From Euonymus europaeus (lineage: Eukaryota; Streptophyta; Magnoliopsida; Celastrales; Celastraceae): a stretch of 64,000 bases of DNA. The translations under genes were made by a program, and so were the position numbers. The number at the start of each line of letters is the position of its first letter. Positions within the stretch are counted from its first letter, which is position 1. The stretch lies in the NCBI GenBank assembly GCA_963580455.1, contig OY756965.1, positions 26,634,902-26,698,901 on the forward strand, in the 5' to 3' direction. Below are positions 33,100 through 42,595 of this stretch, one piece after another. The notes beneath the pieces were generated by a model. It ran no database searches, had not been told where the DNA came from, and saw nothing but the letters and a program-made list of their open reading frames with translations.

Positions 33100-33892
33100 G
33101 ATGCTCGGATATTTATTTAATTCACACCCTCATGAGCCACATCCAGACAAAGGTAAATAGAGAATGGCATTATTGTCAAAACCAAACATCAAATACGAAC
33201 AATATTATACCATGTCCACTTCATAAATTAAATCTAACTAATATCCAAATCTTGATTTCTTTTTCCATTTAATCGTTCTATGGAGTTTGGGGAGGATATA
33301 TAAACTTAATGCATTCGAAAACCATGGTTTTTATAAAATATTTTGTTTCAAATATATAATTCGTAGAACTTAATTGGGCGTCAAGTTTGAAAATAGAGAG
33401 GTAGTGACGATATATAGTTGGTCAAGGAATATAGCTCCTTGGCTTCATTGCATATATATACACTTCTGTGATGCTAGTTATGCCAACAAAAAACATCTTA
33501 CAGTCCCTATAACCTATATGGCATAACATACGCCACAAGATCAATTATATTGAAAATTTGAATATACAAATGGTTTGCGAAGTTTATACTTCTTTTCAGC
33601 AGCCATTTTCGTAATTTTTATGTGCGTTTGAATTATTGTTGTTGGCCCTCTTCTTTCCTTGATTTTGCAATCTTATATTGAAGGGGGAAAAATACCAACT
33701 AAAGTGGATTGAGGATTCTGCAATTCTCATAATATACAATTCTTAGAATATACAAATTCTCATATAATTGGTCTAAGAGGTTTGCAACATCAAATCATAC
33801 TTGTGTTTGTTTTTTTTTCCCTCCATCAGATCCCCATGTATCGGATGAGAATTGTAAATTATGGAGAATTCTTGACTTCTTTCATCAAACTC

Positions 33893-34946
33893 AAGCTAAC
33901 GTAGCTTCAAAATATTTGGATTGCATTTCAGATATGATAATATTAGTCTGGTGCTTGCTGAGTGGTGGAGAATTGGTAAGCAAAATTCGGTTTTAGGCAC
34001 TTTATCTGTCTTGATTCCTGCCATGATCTGCTAGAATTTATGGAAATCAAGGAATTTGAGCAGGTATGACAACAAGCATTTATCTTCAGATCTGATCACT
34101 CTTAACATCATGGAAGATACTTGTTTGCATTTACATAGTCATCCTAAGAATTTTAAGATTCATCTTAATGATTCTTTCTTGAATAACATGTTTAACATCT
34201 CTTGTCATCCTATTATAGTTTGCAGGCCTTCTTCATTGGGATCCTCCTCCTCAAAATATGATCAAAATAAATTGTGATGGAAGTTCTTTGGGTAATCCTG
34301 GTCATGCAGGTGGAGGAGGAGTGATCAGAGATCATATGGGCAATTTCATAGGTGGTTTCTATAAGTATTATGGTAAAAATACTATTTCTTTTGCTGAATT
34401 GAAAGTCATCCATGATGGATTAATTTTGGCTTTGTCTCTTGGTTTAAATCATATTCTCATTGAGTCTGATTCTTTGGTTGTCATCAATATTTTATCTGCT
34501 ACTGTTAGATGTCCTTGGAAACTTTTCTACTTAAAGCAGCAAATTGATAGCCTACATATTAACTGTCAAGTTCGCTTTCAACATATTTTTAGAGAAATAA
34601 ATTATGTGGCTGATTGTATGGTTTCAATAGCATCAAATGGTAGGTGTTCAAAGGTTTTCTGCAAGTTCATTGATCTGCCAAGGAAAGCTCAAGGTCTTTT
34701 AAAGATGGATCAAATGTGTGTTCCGGTGCTGAGAAGAAAACATTAACTTGTTACATCATGGTTTCGTTGTCCTTGCGTGCTTTGCTGTGTTTTTCTCTAT
34801 GTTGGTTTGTTCTTTTTTCTTTTTGTCATGGGTGTCGGTCTATGTCCTCCCATTGTGATCCCCCGAAGAAGGGTTTTTCTTCTTCCTTTATGATATAAAA
34901 TATATCTTTGATTAAAAAAAAAAAAAAAAAAAAGCTAACGTAGCTT
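33893..34946 (+). mobile_element. 5'-truncated LINE (L1-like) with poly(A) tail and 14-bp target duplication
   Basis: AGCTAACGTAGCTT occurs at 33894-33907 and 34933-34946. The inserted body (33908 to about 34932) ends in a run of about 20 A residues after ATATATCTTTGATT. Unit B keeps the empty site as a single copy near 41511-41523. The insert encodes the C-terminal RNase H part of a plant L1-type ORF2, preceded by a remnant (NLWKSRNLSRYDN) typical of the region before RNase H. Insertion happened after the tandem duplication. Confidence 0.92.
34258..34746 (+). pseudogene. LINE ORF2 C-terminal RNase H domain
   Basis: The frame reads MIKINCDGSSLGNPGHAGGG, then VIRDHMGNFIGGFY, FAELKVIHDGL, HILIESDSLVV and NYVADCM. 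The four expected RNase H acidic residues (D in NCDGS, E in AELK, D in IESDS, D in VADCM) are all present. The reading extends a few codons 5' of the Met (HWDPPPQN), as usual in plant LINE and RVT_3 proteins. The 5' remainder of ORF2 is missing. A frameshift separates this frame from the upstream remnant, which also has a stop, so it is a dead fragment. Confidence 0.85.
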
Positions 34947-35132
34947 GAATATATTCGAAGAATAAATGGAGCGTGCAATGTTCTCCTTTAATATATAGTA
35001 GACTAATTTGATGGCTCTTGTATTCGTGTAATTAATGAAATTTATGTCTAGAATCAGTATAAAATTTGAACAACATGAAGGGAACAAAAAAGTATTTATC
35101 TTTCTCGCAGAAAGTCTTGTAGCTATGAGATC

Positions 35133-35287
35133 TTGTGGAGTATATATAGAGAGGAGCTTAGCAGTAGTCAAAGGCTTCTGTTGATAGTCATGAAGCCCTG
35201 CTTCAATAAATTCTTGTACTTCTTCTTCCTCCCCTGAACGACTCGATACCAGGCTCGACTACCCATGGAACGAAGTTTCCCTGTGGC
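35133..35287 (-). pseudogene. Response-regulator 3' exon remnant R2 (end of unit A)
   Basis: After an acceptor GATGCTAG (minus) the exon starts GCCACAGGGAAACTTCGTTC (ATGKLRSMGSRA). A frame change then gives VSSRSGEEEEVQEFIEAGLH and DYQQKPLTTAKLLSIYTP. The conserved receiver lysine is in QQKPLT. The stop used in R4 (TAA) is CAA here, so the frame runs on. The first exon is absent because unit B starts 138 bases upstream, inside the intron. Confidence 0.8.
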
Positions 35288-35453
35288 CTAGCATCATAAA
35301 TCAAAGTCAATAGGTAACACAGCCAGACATGCAGATTTAACATGCATGAATATATAGATTTATGTTCATATGTACATCAATTTAGCAAATTAGGCTGCCG
35401 ATTCAAACTTATGGTACTGAGGCAAAAAATAATTTTTTAGAAGAAAATATGCT

Positions 35454-35661
35454 GGCAATCACAATGGTGCCAAAGTTAATATGAGTCATTAGTTGCTCAT
35501 GTGGCGTGGTTGTAATGATAAATAAGTTCTTTTAATGTTGTTATATTGGGAGACGTGTTTTGCTGATGTACATAAATATGTGAGATCATATTTTGTGCAA
35601 TAGAAGTGGAACCCAAAAATAAATTTAATAGGGACATTTGCTTGTTCCCATTGTGGTTGCC
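35454..35661. mobile_element. MITE with GGCAATCACAATGG ends (unit B)
   Basis: Orthologous to the element at 27049-27228, somewhat longer because of internal insertions. Confidence 0.75.
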
Positions 35662-35699
35662 TTAAAGCAGACCAAGTGGCATCCTAGTCATCGGATAAG

Positions 35700-35720
35700 G
35701 AATTTTTTTTTTTGAAATAA
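35700..35720 (-). mobile_element. Poly(A)-only retroposon insertion in unit B
   Basis: ATCGGATAAG at 35690-35699 and 35721-35730 flanks 21 bases reading TTATTTC plus an A run on the minus strand. Unit A has a single TTGGATAAG at the corresponding place (about 27259). Confidence 0.65.
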
Positions 35721-35764
35721 ATCGGATAAGTGATTTAATAACCAAGAGATGTGTGAAGTTGATG

Positions 35765-36065
35765 TAAGGGGCCCTGAGCTCGTAAATTTTTTATTCTATT
35801 ATTTAAAAATTACAAATGTATTTTGATCAAAATAACGAGTCCAACAATAGTTTTTATGTCAAAAAAAATCAAATAGACAGTGAAAAAGACATGGCAATTC
35901 TAAATTGTTAAATATAAACTCAAAACATACTATCTTAGTTTTTATTATTTATTTGATTTTTCTTTGACACAAAAAATATAAAATTAAACTTGTATTTGCG
36001 ATCAAAAACACATTCATAATTTTTAAATAATAAAATAAAAAAGTTACGGGGTCCAAAGCCTCTTA
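35765..36065. mobile_element. Foldback MITE (unit B)
   Basis: Copy of 27301-27606 with more diverged ends (TAAGGGGCCCTGAGCTCGTA against AGTTACGGGGTCCAAAGCCT). Confidence 0.75.
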
Positions 36066-36282
36066 ACAACGGCCACTCGTTATTTATCTCACATAATCAT
36101 GTAATTTCCACATCAAAGCAAAGTTACAAGTAATGCATTTTTTTGAAATTGAAAAAAAATCAATTATGTAATTAAAAAAAAAGTGAGACCTGGTGGAAAT
36201 CAATTATATAATTAAATTGTTATGTTAATTTTTATTTTTAATTTTTTTAAATATGTTCATTGTGTTAGCATAAAGTAGTTAA

Positions 36283-36380
36283 AAAACTAATACAGCCGTG
36301 TGGATGTACTAGTTTTTAAAGTATAACCACGCGGCTATACTAATTTTTTTAATTACAGTCGCGCAGCTGTACTTATAGCT
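36283..36380. repeat. Short GCGGCTATACTA-type repeat, three copies (unit B)
   Basis: The motifs CAGCCGTGTGGATGTACTAG, ACCACGCGGCTATACTAA and CAGTCGCGCAGCTGTACTTA follow each other at about 35-bp spacing. Unit A has two. Confidence 0.6.
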
Positions 36381-37234
36381 GTTTTTTTTTCTATGATTGA
36401 ATTTTTTTTAAAAAAATACTCCTCTGTCCCCTCCCTATGGACTTACCGATTCTGGAAACGTAAAGATGTGACAGTAGAGAGATGAGATCAAAATGGTGGC
36501 AGAGAGATGGAGATGGAGGTCAAGCCAGAGAATAGAGGAGAGAAGAATTCAGAGGAGAGAGAAGAATTCATATGTGTACGTGGATTTTTTGCTCCTAAAA
36601 AATTCTGACACATATAGGGGAGGGTGTGAGAGGGGGTTGGTTTAGTGTGACCCTATAAGGAGATTATATAGGTATCCTTTTGAGGGACACTTACACACAA
36701 TCACCCAAAATGGAATGTTACTTTTGGGCATATAACATCTCAATTCTCAACAAAGTTCATACTAATAAAATGCATTCTTTACATATTGAAAATTTGAACA
36801 TACAAATAGTTTGTGAAATTTATACTTCTTTGAATTGTTGTTATATATGGCCCCTTTTTGTTTGATGTTGTAATATTATTTGATCTTTTTCACGCTCTGC
36901 AATTCTCAAAAATGTATAATTTTCATATAATAGCAATTGAGGTTTGCTGCATCAAATCATAAATGTGTTTTTCTCGATCGAATTTATTCTCCGTCATCAA
37001 ATAAATATAAATTCTGGAGAATTCCTAAATGCCCTCATCAAATTACTCAAGATACATTTGTATGATAAATGGGATGTGTAATGTTCTTTTTAATATATAG
37101 TAGACTAATTTGATGGTCCGCGTGTTCATGTAATGAGATTTATATCAAGTATCAATATAAAATTTGAACAACATGAAACAAGTTTTTATCTATCTCGCTA
37201 AAAGACTTTTGGTCAGGACAACTTATGAAGTATA

Positions 37235-37340
37235 GAGAGGAGCTTGACAATGGTCAAAGGCTCATGTTGATGGTCGTGGTGCCCTGCTTCAATAAATCCT
37301 CCTACTTCTTCAACCTCCACTAAGTTGCCATGATGGTAAT
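37235..37340 (-). pseudogene. Response-regulator 3' exon remnant R3 (unit B)
   Basis: Counterpart of R1. The minus strand encodes VEEVGGFIEAGHHDHQHEPL followed by TIVKLL-like codons. Sequence upstream of VEEVGG, present in R1, is deleted here. No poly(T) insertion is present, so this is the empty site for the R1 insertion. Confidence 0.65.
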
Positions 37341-37545
37341 CACAACGCAATCATTCACGACCTCTAGAACAATAGTTGCACGCGGTGAGGTATATATGAT
37401 TGTGTTATGGACCTCAAAATCTTTTAATTATATGATGAATTGTATGACAAAATCGTATGATGATTTTTGTGGCATAACTCAATTTTTTAAGTGACATTTT
37501 TGAAACATTCATTCTTTCAATGGCTGAGGCTATTTGTCAGTGATC

Positions 37546-38180
37546 AAAGTATCATTTACCCACCAAATGATAATGGACCTACTTTGGGCAGAATGTTGGC
37601 ATTGCGGAATTCGATATTGGGTAAATGAGATAATTATTCTCAAAAGTGCTCACATGAATTAAGGAGATAAACTAATCACACATTATTAGAAAATATAAAC
37701 TTTAGAGTGAGTTTATAGCTCCCTCATTAGTAGTATGAACTTTGGCCTAAAGGTATCAATGTTTTATGGTTGGAGAGGACTTATGTGGGATTTGGTTTGG
37801 GCCTATCATGTACACCAAACCAGACGGGACTGGGTTGACGAGGAGTGGGCTTGGGTCTTATTATGAGTACATTGACTTTTGGTCAATAGGCTATTTACCA
37901 ACCTCTATTCTAACTGATTAAACTCAAACTGAATAGTTTAAATGGTCAGTAGTAATTGCATATATTTTTTTATTTAATAAAAATATCAGCTACAAATCTA
38001 GTAATTGATTAGCTTTTAAAATGAGGCTGGCCATTTCTTAGGTGACAATGATTTTTTGATTCTATAAAAAGGAGTAGATTATTGATTTGACTCGGACTGT
38101 TCTTCCTAGTTTCTAAGTTTTCCAACTGAGAGAGTTCTGTAGCCAATTTTAATTTGTTGTTAAGCTTTTGTTTGTGCTGA
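37546..38180. mobile_element. Insertion of about 0.63 kb present only in unit B
   Basis: Unit A reads straight through TCAATGATCAAGGCGTG (about 29306-29322). Unit B has GTGATCAA at 37540-37547 and TGACCAAGGCG about 635 bases later, so TGATCAA/TGACCAA may be a duplicated target. The insert has a promoter-like CTATAAAAAGG near 38063 and no clear coding content. A solo LTR or other non-autonomous element is possible; deletion from unit A is the alternative. Confidence 0.4.
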
Positions 38181-38883
38181 CCAAGGCGTGCGATTGAATC
38201 GACCTTCACAATAATACGGAAAGCAGATGTAGTACCTTAAGCAACAATAAATTGCCTTAATGCAAGGGCTGTAAACCTTGCCTCAATATGTTCTCCTTTT
38301 CGATTTATCAAAGTAAGCCCACTCTAATTTTTCTCATGTTATTTCAATTCCATTTCTTTTGATATATGTCCTACTTTATAGACACACACTGTTCATGGTC
38401 ACTCGGAAATGAAATGCTGATTGGTTCCCCCACAGCAGCATAACATAAACCCAATGCTTGATTCCCTCTGTTGAATGCATAAGTTTAGGTCTTGAGTAGC
38501 TGAACTCATCCAGATCTGCCTTGAACAATCCATCAAATCTGAAGAAGATAAAATTTTACAAATTTGGATTCTCAATTCCTTAAAAAAAAAGAAGCTTAAA
38601 CTTCATTACAATAACTATGAATGAATTTTCAAGTCTCATAATGGCTGTCATGCATTCAGTTTGATGAAAACAATTATTTTTGAAGATTCAAAATGATTGA
38701 TGGTTTTTCGAAATCGCTACAGAGGAAGAAATAATTTTCAAATATCAAAATCTTCACACCATCTTCATGAAGCATCTATGTGGTCTCATAGAATACCTGC
38801 CCAATATCTAACCAATATCTAAGTAATCTAGTGCACAAAACATATCGACATTAAGGAAAAACAAAGCTAAAAGAACACAATAC

Positions 38884-40149
38884 CTAGCTGCAAGAGAAGT
38901 TACCATGCTTTGGGATAACCCAAATAGCTGGCGGCTTCACAGATTTAGAATTTATCTTGTAAAGTGACTCAATAGTACCCTCCTTTAAGTCGAAAATGCC
39001 CATGTCATCGCCTGAGAGCCATCCACATTTGTGTGCCCCGATAGACACATCAGTATAATATATTTGGTTTTCTTTATACCCAAAAATGTGAGGATCTGAA
39101 AGGGAAAAGGACTGATTCAGACCTAAAAACACTGCCACTCCATCCAAATTCTCGACCTCAATCCAACTTGGCTTTGATCCGCCCACTTTATCCAACCTCC
39201 ATGCATCAAAAAATTTTGTTTTGAATGAAGACCTAAAACTAGTACTGACCAAATCGTATTCATCAAAAAAAATGTCACCGTAACTAGATTGTTTTATTTG
39301 GTTGACACGATCTTCTTTATGAAGATCTTCAGGAAATTCTTCCTCATCTTCATTGGGTTCGTATTGGTCATAACAACATATTTGTAATAATTCTCCTTTT
39401 GATTCCACCAAATAGAAGCGACCATCAAAACACTCCTCCTCCGCTACTTCCATCTTAGTCACTGAAGGTTGAGGAATAGCACTAAGGTCACAAATATAAG
39501 TCACCGCAGTGTTTGCTACAATATAGAAGTTTCCCTTGAAATACAAGGCATCCGAATAACGCCCACACTCTGGAAGTTGGTGGTGAATAGGTGTCCAAAC
39601 TTTGTCACCAAGCTTGCAAAAAGCCAATCTGGCTTCTGTAAAGAGAAGCATGACAAAACAATCTGACGCGACACTAGGATTCTTTGATAATATTGCCTTG
39701 CGCACTTCCCATTTAGACATGGGTTCCTTTCCCAGGGAAGACTTGTTCAGGGTAGTTAAAGGAGGAAGATATATGCGGCGGTTAGAAAACGGATTGAACA
39801 AGTACAAGTCCATGTTGCTTTTTATCATCACAAGCCAGCCCTCATAGGATCCACGACATAGATCTACGTGAGGAACCGGGATTTGGGGCAAATGTTCCCC
39901 TTCTTTAGTTATATCCTTGCCAAGAGGGAAGCTCAGCAGGCGACGAAATTTGCAGGTTATATCACAGTTGATGCCTGGAACCATTAGACAAGGAGAATAA
40001 GGAAAGACACACCTGTTGAGGTACTCCAATATAACATGGCTCCATGACCTGCACACACACCTAAGACGATAGTGATCATCAGGAACATTGATCAGCTTTC
40101 TTGCAATTTTCAATAAGAGATCTTCCGGGAGTTCACTCCAGTCTGCCAT
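38884..40149 (-). CDS. F-box/DUF295 protein, SKIP23-like, copy B
   Basis: A single-exon ORF of 421 residues, nearly identical to copy A through most of its length. The F-box is at residues 2-46 (MADWSELPEDLLLKIARKLI, VCRSWSHVI) and the DUF295 region spans about 60-390. Compared with A it lacks one residue in the acidic stretch before FFDEYDLVS. Near the end one base is missing relative to A, so the usual WVTPKVW ending becomes WVIPKHGNFSCS. Substitutions cluster in the DUF295 region (for example CSRCSFKTKI against SFRSSFKTKF). An SCF substrate-receptor role is inferred from the family. Upstream and downstream flanks match copy A. Confidence 0.9.
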   Translation of the reverse strand: MADWSELPEDLLLKIARKLINVPDDHYRLRCVCRSWSHVILEYLNRCVFPYSPCLMVPGINCDITCKFRRLLSFPLGKDITKEGEHLPQIPVPHVDLCRGSYEGWLVMIKSNMDLYLFNPFSNRRIYLPPLTTLNKSSLGKEPMSKWEVRKAILSKNPSVASDCFVMLLFTEARLAFCKLGDKVWTPIHHQLPECGRYSDALYFKGNFYIVANTAVTYICDLSAIPQPSVTKMEVAEEECFDGRFYLVESKGELLQICCYDQYEPNEDEEEFPEDLHKEDRVNQIKQSSYGDIFFDEYDLVSTSFRSSFKTKFFDAWRLDKVGGSKPSWIEVENLDGVAVFLGLNQSFSLSDPHIFGYKENQIYYTDVSIGAHKCGWLSGDDMGIFDLKEGTIESLYKINSKSVKPPAIWVIPKHGNFSCS

Positions 40150-40661
40150 ATATGCTTCAATTAATCTATAGAAGGATGGACTAAACTCTTGATTTTTTCT
40201 TGTTCCCCACTAAAGCTGTGAGGGAAAACACCAGTGTTCTATGCGTGACCTCACATGTGCTAGGTTTAGTTTTGTATAATAACAAAAACTACTCCTGATT
40301 AGAGAAGTATTTGGTAAGTAAAGAGGCTTCCAGAGTTTCGTATAATAACAAAAACTACTCCTTATTAGACTAGGAAAACGTGAAGGTTAACGTAACTATA
40401 GTTTTCTTAAAAAATAAAAATAACAACGTGGGAAACTTCCTCATTAATTTTCTGTATTGAAGTCTAGGAAAAGTTTTGTTAGACAATTTACACACACAGA
40501 TATATACAGGGGCAACCATTACTCAATCAAACCCATGTTAATTAGGTGACAAGTCAGAGAAGTTATATAAGGAAAACTAATCCTAGTAGGAATATATTAC
40601 GTAAGAGAAGATTCAGAGCAACTACACATAAAATATAACCAACTATGCACATTGAACCATG

Positions 40662-40685
40662 ATATATATATATATATATATATAT
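40662..40685. repeat. TA microsatellite (unit B)
   Basis: Pure TA run upstream of F-box copy B, orthologous to 33076-33099. Confidence 0.9.
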
Positions 40686-41709
40686 GATGCTCGGATATTT
40701 ATTTAATTCACACCCTCATGAGCCACATCCAGATAAAGGTAAATAGAGAATGGCATTATTGTCAAAACCAAACATCAAATACGAACAATATTATACCATG
40801 TCCATTTCATAAATTAAATCTAACTAATATCCAAATCTTGATTTCTTTTTCCATTTAATTGTTCTATGGAGTTTGGGGAGGATATATAAACTTAATGCAT
40901 TCGAAAACCATGGTTCTTATAAAATATTTTGTTTCAAATATATAATTGGTACAACTTAATTGGGTGTCAAGTTTGAAAACGGAGAGGATAGTCTCCTTGC
41001 ATTTTACCATAGTAAATAAAAGCTCGTTGAGGATATATAGTTGATCAAGGAATATAGCTCCTTGGCTTCATTGCATATACACTTCTGTGATGCTAGTTAT
41101 CCCAACAAAAAACATCTTAAAGTCTGTATAACCTATGTGACAGAACATATACCACAAGATCAATTATGTTGAAAATTTGAATATACAAATGTTTTGCGAA
41201 GTTTATACTTCTTTTCAGCAGCCATTTTCGTAATTTTTATGGCCGTTTGAATTATTGTTGTTGGCCCTCTTCTTTACTTGATTTTGCAATCTTATATTCA
41301 GGGGGGAAAATACCAACTAAAGTGGATTGAGGATTCTGCAATTCTCATAATATACAATTCTTAGAATATACAAATTCTCATATAATTGGTCTCAGAGGTG
41401 TGCTACATCAAATCATACTTGTTTGTTTTTTTTTTCCCTCCATCAGATCCCCATGTATCGGATGAGAATTGTAAATTATGGAGAATTCTTGACTTCTTTC
41501 ATCAAACTCAGCTAACGTAGCTTGAATATATTCGAAGAATAAATGGAGCGTGCAATGTTCTCCTTTAATATATAGTAGACTAATTTGATGGCTCTTGTAT
41601 TCGTGTAATTAATGAAATTTATGTCTAGATCGATCAGTATAAAATTTGAACATGAAGAAGAAAAAAAAGTATTAATCTTTCTCGCAGAATGTCTTGTAGC
41701 TATGAGATC

Positions 41710-42027
41710 TTATGGAGTATATATAGCGAGGAGCTTAGCAGTAGTCAAAGGCTTCTGTTGATAGTCATGGAGCCCTGCTTCAATAAATTCTTGTATTTCA
41801 ACTTCCTCCCCTGAACGACTCGATACCAGGCTCGAATACCCATGGAACGAAGTTTCCTTGTGGCCTATCATCATAAATCAAAGTCAATAGGTAACACAGC
41901 CAGACATGCAGATTTAACATGCATGAATATATAGATTTATGTGCATATATACATCAATTTAGCAACTTAGGCTGCCGATTCAAACTTCGGTACTGAGGCA
42001 AGACTGAGTGCAAATATATGTAATGTA

Positions 42028-42065
<38 letters not shown>

Positions 42066-42291
42066 GCACACATATACCTCAATGCCATTCATGACAGTCA
42101 TATCCATGTCCATCAGAATGAGGTCAAAGGTTTGTCCAGAAGGATGAGCATCGACAGCTTCTTTTCCATTCACCACCACCTGCAAGTTGCTTATGCCAAG
42201 ATTTTTCAAGAGCACATATATGGTGAATTATCCGGTTCGTCTTGTCATCGTCCACCACCAATTTTTCAAAATCATTCTCACGAGTTTTCAT
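41710..42291 (-). pseudogene. Type-C response regulator (ARR22/24-like), two exons, frameshifted (R4)
   Basis: Exon 1 (about 42291-42077) starts MKTRENDFEKLVVDDDKTNR. After a frame change near 42215 it gives LLKNLGISNLQVVVNGKEAV and FDLILMDMDMTVMNGIE, ending at a donor GTATATG. Exon 2 (41861-41710) starts ATRKLRSMGIRA. After a second frame change it reads VSSRSGEEVEIQEFIEAGLH and DYQQKPLTTAKLLAIYTP, then a stop. All receiver-domain landmarks are visible: acidic DDD, phospho-acceptor Asp in LILMDMDM, Lys in QQKPLT. The intron carries an AT microsatellite (42032-42060). Type-C regulators take phosphate from His-phosphotransfer proteins in cytokinin-type signalling. At least two frameshifts make this copy a pseudogene unless the sequence has errors. 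Confidence 0.82.
42032..42060. repeat. AT microsatellite in response-regulator intron
   Basis: A pure AT run followed by CACACGCACACA, just inside the donor of the R4 intron. Confidence 0.9.
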
Positions 42292-42595
42292 GAATCTGCC
42301 AATGCACTGGAACCTATGAAGAGATTTCTCGCAGGCTAGTGTGGAAGTCACAAATTTCTTTCTTCAATGTAACTGATACTGTTTTGCAAACGTATATTAA
42401 AATAAAGAACAATAGTAATAGGAAACATTGCTTCACACGAAATGCACTCTTCCTACAAACTAGACTTGAAAACCTGACGAAGTTAAAAAGAAAGAGAAAC
42501 CTAAGGTTAAAAAAAAGACCACCATCAATACAAGCACACGATATACAAAACACTGAACAACGAAAGAAAACACCACCGGAAGCTTGGCAAAATCC

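Larger units (their letters stand above)
27010..35425. repeat. Tandem segmental duplication, unit A
   Basis: Unit A (about 8.4 kb) is collinear with unit B (35426-42003). In order they share the 180-208 bp MITE, the 300-bp foldback MITE, a purine-rich tract, response-regulator exon remnant 1, the F-box gene with flanks, a TA microsatellite and response-regulator exon remnant 2. At 35414-35432 the end of unit A (GGTACTGAGGCAAAAAATAA) passes directly into the start of unit B (TTTTTTAGAAGAAAATATGC, matching 27026). Differences are a LINE in A at 33908-34933, about 1 kb present only in A (about 29585-30575), about 0.6 kb present only in B (about 37546-38180), and different DNA between the purine tract and GGAATGTTACTTTTGGGC. 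Confidence 0.9.
35426..42003. repeat. Tandem segmental duplication, unit B
   Basis: Unit B (about 6.6 kb) is the second copy of unit A. Similarity ends near 42003, where GTACTGAGGCAA is followed by GACTGAGTGCAAATATATG, while unit A at the same point passes into the next unit. Short AAAAAATAAT-type sequence at the unit start and junction is possible microhomology. Confidence 0.9.
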
